Source: an uncultured Muribaculum sp.
GTDB taxonomy: Bacteria; Bacteroidota; Bacteroidia; Bacteroidales; Muribaculaceae
Direction of reading: 5' to 3'
Length of the DNA: 64,000 nt
NCBI GenBank assembly: GCA_910578785.1
Contig: CAJTSJ010000007.1
Location: 28,643 to 92,642, forward strand
Below the pieces are notes generated by a model. The model made no database searches. It saw only the letters and a list, made by a program, of their open reading frames with translations, and had not been told where the DNA came from. Numbering within the stretch: position 1 is the stretch's first letter; each line of letters begins with the position of its first letter. Made by a program: the position numbers and the translations under genes. Shown here piece by piece: positions 35,046 through 40,689 of this stretch.

Positions 35046-35930
35046 TTACTTTGACTGGTTTTTCCACGCATATCTGACCCAAGGCGATTCGGACTTTGTA
35101 AGCAAATCCTGAGCAAGTCCGCTCATATTGCAGTCCCCGTTCCATAGAGTACGTCCCAACATATAGCTGTTGGCAAAGTCTTTCCACGAATTGAATCCTG
35201 CCGACTGAGCCATAGCATAGGCATGGTTAACGCATTCAAGACATTCTTCATCTGAGATATATCCTTTCTGAAGCGATGCTCTTGCTACTAAATTAAGCCT
35301 TCCAGCATCCCATGCAATAACACCAAGTTCCCTTATATCTTCATCAGATGATATTATCCCATCATTCACCAGTTCTTTAATCTGTCCTTTAAGATTGTCT
35401 GACTGGGTTCTGACTTTATCAGCAATACTTCGGAACGCGTCCTCTGCATCCTTATATTGACTTGCATAATCCCTAATCATCTTTGCCACCTCGTCCTTGT
35501 CTGACGTTTTATACGCCGCATAAACAAATGGAAGTATCTGTTGTGACGGAGCGTTGCATAGATAATTCAAAGTTTCAATGGCGTCTTCTCGGCTATCTAT
35601 TCCCCACCATTCTGTCAGCAATGTGTTCAGCCGTGATTCTTCAATATCCGGATACATCACATCGGTGTATCCACCCTGTTGGTAGGCATACAACGCACCG
35701 ACAGCTATGGCGCGAACTGAATCTGCTGACAAAGATGTATCCTCCTTTGTGCGTACGCCAAGTCTGACATGGCGAATTGCCTTAACTGATTTCCTGATAG
35801 TGCGTACAATGAGGCATATAACATATATCACAATTGCAACCGGGACAATAAAAGTCATGACCCTCAGATATACCGGTAATTGTGTCGGGTCCATTCCAAA
35901 TAGCCGGGTGAAATAATCGAAAAACTCCAT
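35046..35930 (-). CDS. membrane-anchored DUF1266 protein
   Basis: A 294-residue protein with one N-terminal membrane span (about 17-40, VMTFIVPVAIVIYVICLIV) and a C-terminal DUF1266 domain. The domain is recognised from VIAWDAGRLNLVARASLQKG, ISDEECLECV and the end SWKDFANSYMLGRTLWNGD. The start at 35930 (MEFFDYFTRLFG) is chosen because a TATATTTG promoter element lies about 27 bases upstream. DUF1266 proteins are poorly understood and appear in contact-dependent toxin/immunity neighbourhoods. It is the first gene of the five-gene DUF4132 operon. Confidence 0.75.
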   Translation of the reverse strand: MEFFDYFTRLFGMDPTQLPVYLRVMTFIVPVAIVIYVICLIVRTIRKSVKAIRHVRLGVRTKEDTSLSADSVRAIAVGALYAYQQGGYTDVMYPDIEESRLNTLLTEWWGIDSREDAIETLNYLCNAPSQQILPFVYAAYKTSDKDEVAKMIRDYASQYKDAEDAFRSIADKVRTQSDNLKGQIKELVNDGIISSDEDIRELGVIAWDAGRLNLVARASLQKGYISDEECLECVNHAYAMAQSAGFNSWKDFANSYMLGRTLWNGDCNMSGLAQDLLTKSESPWVRYAWKNQSK

Positions 35931-35956
35931 GGCGATACTGTGTTTACGTTGATTCG

Positions 35957-35964
35957 CAAATATA
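35957..35964 (-). promoter_or_regulatory. -7 element of the DUF1266-DUF4132 operon
   Basis: TATATTTG on the minus strand matches TAnnTTTG and would start transcription about 20 bases before the ATG; the expected upstream TTTG is not at the usual distance. Confidence 0.4.
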
Positions 35965-36201
35965 ATAAAATTTCGGCACAAATGGCACGGTTTGATGTGG
36001 TTTTATTGCGCATAATTGCCCGATTGTCAGCAGAAATCGTTAAATCTGCTTCTGGTTTGTTTATTGACACTCGATTATATATATCCCTCAGTTTTGATAT
36101 GCCAATATTCTTTTTTTCGTCATAGCCTTATTATGCCATTTATGGAAACCCAGGCTCGGATGCCCCCCGCGGCCAAAGTTGACTTGACCCCTGAAAATAA
36201 T
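35965..36201. other. intergenic stretch with IS21 right-end-like sequence
   Basis: No gene is seen. Bases about 36168-36232 carry two short related segments (GACTTGACCCCTG and TTTTGCCCCTGAG) separated by AATAATTTAA, immediately after the istB remnant's 3' end. They look like the terminal repeats of an IS21-family element, but the other end was not found. Confidence 0.35.
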
Positions 36202-36515
36202 TTAATTTTGCCCCTGAGAAGTTTGGCCGACATGGTCAATGTTATTTTGGATTATCTGCCTTTGAAGGCTTGTGGTTTGCGGACACTTTCGCCTGTAAGT
36301 GTTATGCAGAGTGCTGTGTGGACAGTCGAGTATAGCGTCTGCCACTGTAGTGTCACCGATAGCGTCGTACCAGTCCAGCTCGGGGTAGCTGTGATGTGAC
36401 GATGATAGACTTGCATCCGTGCCTGTCTTCGATAATTTCCGTGAGGTGCGCGCGCTCCTTGGCGTATATTGGAACCAGGAAGAGGTCGTCCAGAATGAGG
36501 AGTTGCGTTTTTTCG
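36202..36515 (-). pseudogene. istB: IS21-family istB fragment, frameshifted
   Basis: On the minus strand one frame reads KTQLLILDDLFLVPIYAKER and EIIEDRHGCKSIIVTSQLP, the Walker B region of the IS21 helper ATPase IstB. Near 36385 the match shifts frame to DWYDAIGDTTVADAILDC, the next conserved block. The ~150-residue N-terminal part with Walker A is absent: homology stops exactly where the 190-bp repeat begins at 36516. The gene is dead by truncation and frameshift. The partner istA is not present. Confidence 0.75.
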
Positions 36516-36736
36516 ATTTTAGTGCCAAAACTCTGTCTGATGAGGTCTTTTCTTGGTCTGATTTCGGCCCTGTCATCGCCTACGGCGCTTTGCTCCGGCA
36601 AAGAATCGAAAGGATTAGACACGAAAAAACCGCAGAACTATTTGATAGTCTGCGGTTTCTTTGTTTCACAAAGCGACTCGTATCGTTATGTCGCTTTCGG
36701 ACTGATTTTCGTCCGATTAGGTTGCGGAAGGACAGG
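36516..36736. repeat. direct repeat, copy A (tRNA-Ser tail and terminator duplicate)
   Basis: This segment repeats 40076-40265 in the same orientation. After removing a 31-base insertion (36659-36689), 190 bases align with only two substitutions seen (in TTTCGG[C/T]CC and GCGGAA[G/A]GAC). It includes a copy of the tRNA-Ser transcription terminator (hairpin 36624-36658) and ends with about 12 bases of the tRNA 3' end. Its left edge truncates istB. Confidence 0.9.
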
Positions 36737-36874
36737 TGCCCTTGGAATATATATCTAACCCTGTAAATATCATTTAGTTACACTCCGGGGTTGCTTCCAG
36801 GTGCAATAGTTTTGCAACGGTAATTTTGAGGCACTGCAACAGCGAATCGTTGCAGAATCACGGATTCCGACCCC

Positions 36875-37807
36875 TCAAAGTCGTGCTGCCATTGACTCAA
36901 TTTGTGCCCGATATGCCTGTTTTATATCGTCGGGAAGGAACGATTCTTCGATTAAACCGTACCATTTCGGAATGGCCTTGGAGAATTTGTTGAAGAGATT
37001 TGAAATCGCCTTTTCATCCATGCCGCTGTCGCGCATTGCCGTCTCGAAGTCGCTTCGCTTTATCCGCTTTTTCTTGCCGTTCAGAGTCAGGGCCAACTCT
37101 TCGTCATCGTCCGGCATCACGATTGAGGTCGATAGCAAATCATACGCCGGAGCCAACATATAGTTGTCGGCAGGACGGAACAGAGAGAAGTTCTTCAGGT
37201 GCATATCGGCGTTGCCGGTCAGCCATGAGAACAGTACCACTTCCCAGAAATTGACGACATCTAAAAGCGGAGCCGCCGAGTATTGTTTTATCAGTTTGGC
37301 TATACGCTCATACGAGCCTTTATATTTGTCCTCCGTAAGGCGTTCCGACAACTGGCACATATCCTCCATGGCAATCTTCTCTCCTTTCTTGGTGCGGTCA
37401 ACACGGCGGGTAATGTAGCAGAGTTCGCCGTCGGCGAAACGTATCAGCGAATGAGGCACAGTCTTTATTCCGACGGCCTCAGCCAAGTGCATGGTCAGGT
37501 CTTCATTTTCGGGAAGATTGGCAAAGCTATCAGTCTGCGGTTTGAGTATGAACCGTCCCCACAATCCGACAATCGTGAAGCGTTGCGGCTCCCTGGCGTG
37601 ACCTCTCGCAATATCGAGAGACAATTTCGCCTGCACCCCGGTAACGGTGGTACTTGCTGTCACAATCTCACGTGCCAGTTCCTTTATATTGGCTCTGGTG
37701 TACAGAAGCATCGGCACCGTTGTCGATTCAAATATCTTGCGGGCGCAAGCCTTATGGTAATCCACCTCGCCATTCGCAAGGAGCTTGTAGCAACCTAAAC
37801 ATTTCAT
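36875..37807 (-). CDS. hipT: HipA-family kinase toxin, C-terminal module (HipT-like)
   Basis: A 310-residue serine/threonine kinase toxin of the HipA family lacking the N-subdomain, which is a separate gene here (hipS). A short cysteine-containing head (CLGCYK...YHKAC) precedes the core. The core has the glycine/lysine loop TVTGVQAKLSL, GRFILKPQT, the catalytic loop LTGNADMHLKNFSL and the metal-binding PAYDLLST. In E. coli HipA phosphorylates glutamyl-tRNA synthetase and HipT tryptophanyl-tRNA synthetase; the target here is unknown. All catalytic residues appear intact. It is the last gene of the hip operon and is separated from hipS by a four-helix-bundle gene. Confidence 0.88.
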   Translation of the reverse strand: MKCLGCYKLLANGEVDYHKACARKIFESTTVPMLLYTRANIKELAREIVTASTTVTGVQAKLSLDIARGHAREPQRFTIVGLWGRFILKPQTDSFANLPENEDLTMHLAEAVGIKTVPHSLIRFADGELCYITRRVDRTKKGEKIAMEDMCQLSERLTEDKYKGSYERIAKLIKQYSAAPLLDVVNFWEVVLFSWLTGNADMHLKNFSLFRPADNYMLAPAYDLLSTSIVMPDDDEELALTLNGKKKRIKRSDFETAMRDSGMDEKAISNLFNKFSKAIPKWYGLIEESFLPDDIKQAYRAQIESMAARL

Positions 37808-37880
37808 GTAATATAGAATTTAAAATGGAAAATTTGAAAATTGGGTCGTGACGTGATTTTAAAGTCTAACCTTTCAATTT
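37808..37880. repeat. AT-rich cassette end between four-helix-bundle gene and hipT
   Basis: Contains a right-end motif next to the hipT ATG (37808-37842, with TTAAAATGGAAAATTTGAAA) and a left-type motif at the four-helix-bundle stop (TTTCAATTTTCAATTCTTT). The two arms are roughly inverted relative to each other. A matching right-end motif precedes hipS at 38597-38627. Confidence 0.6.
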
Positions 37881-38249
37881 TCAATTCTTTGCTTTCCCGA
37901 TGTTTTGCTTTTTTGATTTGATTATACTCACGAGAAGCGCATTAAGCTCGGAAGCGTCATTCTGAATGGAGCTATACTCGTTTTTAGAAAGATATTCGGT
38001 TCGGCAAAGAAGCTTGAGCCAATATCGGGTTTCACTACATTCTTTCAGAGAAATATAAAGTTTTGCAATGAAATCAGTGTCACTCTGTGCCTCTTGAGCC
38101 TCTGCAATATTCGCCCCAATGCTTGTGCCACACCGAATTAGTTGCTTGGACATTATGAACTCTTTGCGTTCCATCTGCAACAATTTATATAATTTTACAA
38201 TACGAACTGCAAAATCCTCGCTTTTGTCAACAATTATATTCTCCCGCAT
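37881..38249 (-). CDS. four-helix-bundle protein (23S rRNA intervening-sequence family)
   Basis: A 122-residue all-helical protein. Motifs LIRCGTSIGANIAEAQEAQ and IAKLYISLKECSETRYWLKL identify the four-helix-bundle/IVP family (TIGR02436 type), first found as the ORF inside 23S rRNA intervening sequences and thought to bind nucleic acid. It lies inside the hip operon between hipS and hipT. Its start codon is part of a 39-bp repeat (38245-38283) that also occurs without the gene between hipB and hipS, so it looks like the cargo of a small mobile cassette. Its stop TGA is also in repeat-like sequence. Confidence 0.85.
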   Translation of the reverse strand: MRENIIVDKSEDFAVRIVKLYKLLQMERKEFIMSKQLIRCGTSIGANIAEAQEAQSDTDFIAKLYISLKECSETRYWLKLLCRTEYLSKNEYSSIQNDASELNALLVSIIKSKKQNIGKAKN

Positions 38250-38283
38250 AATTCTAAATTTTCAACTTTCAATTCTCAATTCT
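38245..38283. repeat. 39-bp cassette left end, copy 2
   Basis: CGCATAATTCTAAATTTTCA... matches 38635-38673 at 38 of 39 positions. It holds the four-helix-bundle start codon (ATG at 38249-38247) and the hipS stop codon (38278-38276). Confidence 0.85.
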
Positions 38284-38596
38284 CAGTTGGTACAACTGAG
38301 ATGTTGCCGATGCAATCCTTGCAGCAGGCAAGGAGCAACGAAAATCTATCACGGGCAGATATTTTCCAACTTTGTTCTGCAATGTCGAGCAACCATCCTT
38401 CGGGTATTAGACCGTCAAAGAACGGAAACAATACCTTGTCATGGTATGGCTTTGTTGACAAAGGCAGTGTCAGGCTTACAGCTTTGGCCCCTTCCGATTT
38501 TAGATAATCGGAATCATATCTGAACTCATAGCCCAAGTCGTCCACTGTTAGGACCCCGGCAAGGTTATTGCCCACATAAACATTTGCCCTTTTCAT
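38276..38596 (-). CDS. hipS: HipA N-terminal-domain protein (HipS-like)
   Basis: A 106-residue stand-alone HipA N-subdomain. It starts MKRANVYVGNNLAGVL and contains LPLSTKPYHDKVLFPFFDGL, PEGWLLD and RDRFSLLLACCKDCIGNISV, the usual HipA N-domain blocks. The normal CGxDxIGA is CCKDCIGN here. In the tripartite E. coli HipBST system the separate HipS is the antitoxin that blocks HipT, and that is the likely role here. Its last residues (TEN and the stop) are encoded by the inserted repeat, so its natural C-terminus may have been changed. Confidence 0.85.
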   Translation of the reverse strand: MKRANVYVGNNLAGVLTVDDLGYEFRYDSDYLKSEGAKAVSLTLPLSTKPYHDKVLFPFFDGLIPEGWLLDIAEQSWKISARDRFSLLLACCKDCIGNISVVPTEN

Positions 38597-38673
38597 AGTA
38601 AAAATCTAAAATGGAGAATGGAAAATTAACTGGTCGCATAATTCTAAATTTTCAAATTTCAATTCTCAATTCT
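38597..38673. repeat. empty copy of the hip-operon cassette
   Basis: A right-end motif (38597-38627, CTAAAATGGAGAATGGAAAATT) just before the hipS ATG is joined through 7 bases to a left end (38635-38673) at the hipB stop. The left end is nearly identical to 38245-38283. Together they equal the four-helix-bundle cassette without its gene. Confidence 0.65.
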
Positions 38674-38859
38674 TTGGGGCTGCATAGCTGCCCCAAAGAG
38701 CGCCAGCACTTGATTTACCTTGTCAAGACGGAGAGTTTCCTTCCCCTGTTCGAGTTCACGTACGAAACGCAATCCCACTCCGGATTTTTGAGATAGGTCA
38801 ACCTGAGTAAGCCCGAACTGCTTGCGCATCTCCTTTACATATTTTGCTAATTGAGTCAT
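38659..38859 (-). CDS. hipB: HipB-like XRE-family antitoxin/repressor
   Basis: A 66-residue helix-turn-helix protein with the Cro/C1 signature EMRKQFGLTQVDLSQKSGVG followed by LRFVRELEQGKETLRLDKV. The ATG at 38859 is chosen: an in-frame TTG at 38883 would put an operator and the -7 promoter element inside the coding region. HipB binds operators upstream of its own gene and represses the operon with the Hip partner. Three palindromes upstream fit this. Its stop codon lies in the inserted 39-bp repeat. Confidence 0.88.
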   Translation of the reverse strand: MTQLAKYVKEMRKQFGLTQVDLSQKSGVGLRFVRELEQGKETLRLDKVNQVLALFGAAMQPQRIEN

Positions 38860-38864
38860 GTGAA

Positions 38865-38964
38865 TATACCCTTTTGGGTGCAAAGATAATGAATTTATCT
38901 CAAACTACACCATAAAGGGTATAAAATGTTTTAATCACACTTAGATTATACCCTTTAGGTTATA
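38865..38964. promoter_or_regulatory. three HipB operators and hip promoter
   Basis: Three 18-bp palindromes of the form TATACCC-N4-GGGTATA lie at 38865-38882 (right half GGGTGCA), 38906-38923 (left half TACACCA) and 38947-38964 (right half GGTTATA). Each has one intact half-site, and their centres are exactly 41 bp apart. A minus-strand -7 element TATCTTTG (38888-38881) overlaps the first palindrome, so repressor binding there would block transcription initiation. Confidence 0.75.
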
Positions 38965-39147
38965 TTCGCAAGAAAGCGGCAATAGGCTGGGCGGTGTTAT
39001 TTTTTGCTATTGTTTGAGATGGATTTTTTCGACGTCCGGCCACTTTCCGCTTGTTACTGCAGTCCACGGGTCGAGACAGTAATAATCCGACTTCCTGCGT
39101 TGTCGGCTCCTCACAGACTCGCCCTTCCGGGACTGGTCAGTGCCATT

Positions 39148-39573
39148 TTATAGGGAAAGATGCAGTATTGGATACGGCCGACCGGCATCGTCAGTTTCAT
39201 CTCTTGATATTATATGGAATCCTTTTGCTTTGTAGAAATTCAAAGCCGAAAGGTTCTGTTCGTTAACATCGACCTTTGTCGCTCCTCTCCGTTTCGCAAA
39301 TTCAACGAGAGCAGATCCAAAGCCCTGTCCGCGACGGTCACTGTCTATAAAGAGTATTTCTATTGAATCCGGACTCAGGCCGATGAATCCGGCATACACG
39401 CCATTGTCAGTAATAGTGTAAAGATTTACATTAGGAAAATACTCTGGAATAAGCACCGTCTTTATCTCATTGAAATCTTCAACTCTCAGAAAACTGTGAG
39501 TAGCCATTACTGAACGTTCCCATATTCCGGCGAGAATTTCATAATCAGCTTCGTTGCATTTTACTATTTCCAT
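39148..39573 (-). CDS. GNAT-family N-acetyltransferase
   Basis: A 141-residue acetyltransferase. The acetyl-CoA-binding motif is clear: EILFIDSDRRGQGFGSALVE (R/Q-x-x-G-x-G/A). NLSALNFYKAKGF near the C-terminus is also typical, as is the closing beta strand. It resembles YjaB/small-molecule acetyltransferases; the substrate is unknown. It lies alone between the hip operon and the repeat region. Confidence 0.88.
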   Translation of the reverse strand: MEIVKCNEADYEILAGIWERSVMATHSFLRVEDFNEIKTVLIPEYFPNVNLYTITDNGVYAGFIGLSPDSIEILFIDSDRRGQGFGSALVEFAKRRGATKVDVNEQNLSALNFYKAKGFHIISRDETDDAGRPYPILHLSL

Positions 39574-39849
39574 AACACAAAATTAGCTATTATTCGCAGG
39601 ATTCATGCAGATTGCGCATATCATTTTCATTCATTTAGGTATATCAATTATGTTGATGCCCGTTTTCACCGGCTCGGAACCTTCAGCTCGCCGCTTGTGG
39701 CAAACTTTGCTCCAGTTATTATGCAGTCATATCAGCATTGGAAGCATTGCTTGCTCGGATTTATAAACGTGCGGAGCAGGGCTATTTTTCCGCCAAAGGG
39801 TTAATATTCATGCTTTTGAATCTTAAAAAGTCGCCTGTTTTCCGCATTA
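39574..39849. other. no gene recognised
   Basis: No convincing coding frame, RNA or promoter is seen. A 61-codon open frame (39738-39923) has unconvincing composition and runs into the repeats that follow. Confidence 0.4.
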
Positions 39850-40056
39850 AGTCTGAGTTGCGTCTTTGTATTGCGCTGAACAATAGACTATTGCAGACGT
39901 TTTTGGCACTAATTTGGCACTAAAAGCGGTCAAATGCCGGAAATAGGGGTTAAAAAGTCGCTAATTTACCGAGTTATGTCCGAGTTGCGTCTTTGTAACT
40001 AAATGAACACCAATGTTTTGCAAGCGTTTTTGGCACTATTTTGGCACTAAAATCAT
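39850..40056. repeat. two imperfect direct repeats ending in TTGGCAC pairs
   Basis: About 80 bases at 39851-39930 are repeated at 39979-40056. Both contain GAGTTGCGTCTTTG and end in TTTTTGGCACTA(A/T)TTTGGCACTAAAA. The TTGGCAC words lie at 39903, 39914, 40030 and 40041; inverted GTGCCA words follow at 40071 and 40082. The arrangement resembles clustered integrase arm-type sites. Confidence 0.7.
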
Positions 40057-40075
40057 GTTTGAGATTCTTAGTGCC

Positions 40076-40265
40076 ATTTTAGTGCCAAAACTCTGTCTGA
40101 TGAGGTCTTTTCTTGGTCTGATTTCGGTCCTGTCATCGCCTACGGCGCTTTGCTCCGGCAAAGAATCGAAAGGATTAGACACGAAAAAACCGCAGAACTA
40201 TTTGATAGTCTGCGGTTTGTCGCTTTCGGACTGATTTTCGTCCGATTAGGTTGCGGAAAGACAGG
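40076..40265. repeat. direct repeat, copy B, overlapping tRNA-Ser 3' end
   Basis: This is the second copy of the 190-bp repeat (see 36516-36736). It runs from AGTGCCAAAAC through the tRNA-Ser terminator into the last ~12 bases of the tRNA, so it is the original location and a natural integrase attachment target. Confidence 0.9.
40184..40218 (-). terminator. tRNA-Ser terminator
   Basis: Inverted repeat AACCGCAG / CTGCGGTT with a central ACTAT/ATAGT extension, followed on the minus strand by six T. It lies 36 bases past the tRNA 3' end. Confidence 0.85.
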
Positions 40266-40340
40266 GATTCGAACCCTGGGTACCCGTAAGGGTACAACGG
40301 TTTTCGAGACCGTCCCAATCGTCCACTCTGGCATCTTTCC
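40254..40340 (-). tRNA. tRNA-Ser(CGA)
   Basis: The minus strand folds as a complete class II tRNA of 87 nt including discriminator G. The 7-bp acceptor stem is GGAAAGA/TCTTTCC and the anticodon stem-loop is ACGGT-CTCGAAA-ACCGT with anticodon CGA. The long variable arm GTACCC-TTAC-GGGTAC is typical of serine tRNAs, and the T arm is CAGGG-TTCGAAT-CCCTG. CCA is not encoded. It reads UCG codons. Confidence 0.95.
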
Positions 40341-40556
40341 TTTGGTGTCATTTGCCTGAATCTTTCGCATGGAGTCAGGCTGCAGGCAATCTCTATTGCT
40401 TTGACACGACAAAATTACAAACATTTTTGGAGGCACACAATATTTTTGTCGTCATTTTGTGAAAAAATGTGTGGCGTAAAGTCTGCCGTTTGTCAGGATT
40501 GCTCCCTTGTAGGGTTGTAAATGTTTGATTCCCGGCTTTTTGGCCCCTTGAATTGG

Positions 40557-40659
40557 AAAAAAAGATTACCGACATGCTGTCAGGAATCCGCGCTACTACT
40601 ATGAATGGTGTAAACGGCTTACACCATCTACGGAAACTTCTGACCGCCTGTCGGTAATC
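40557..40659 (-). terminator. long structured terminator of glnN
   Basis: An 11-bp outer stem (GATTACCGACA at 40564-40574 with TGTCGGTAATC at 40649-40659) encloses further pairing (GTCAG/CTGAC, TCCG/CGGA) and an inner GGTGTAA/TTACACC hairpin. On the minus strand it is followed by seven T (40563-40557). The size, about 96 nt, is unusual for a simple terminator. Confidence 0.75.
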
Positions 40660-40689
40660 GTTATGGCATTTATTGTTGGTTATGCTTTA

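Noticed and set aside
36396..36766. Plus-strand frames (about 115-120 codons) over the istB remnant and repeat copy A
   Set aside because: Part of the translation recurs at 40.1 kb only because of the 190-bp DNA repeat; it crosses a transcription terminator and matches no protein.
37808..38673. CRISPR-like array from the repeated AT-rich segments in the hip operon
   Set aside because: Only two good copies exist, the spacing equals gene lengths, and the intervening sequences are coding; no cas genes are present.
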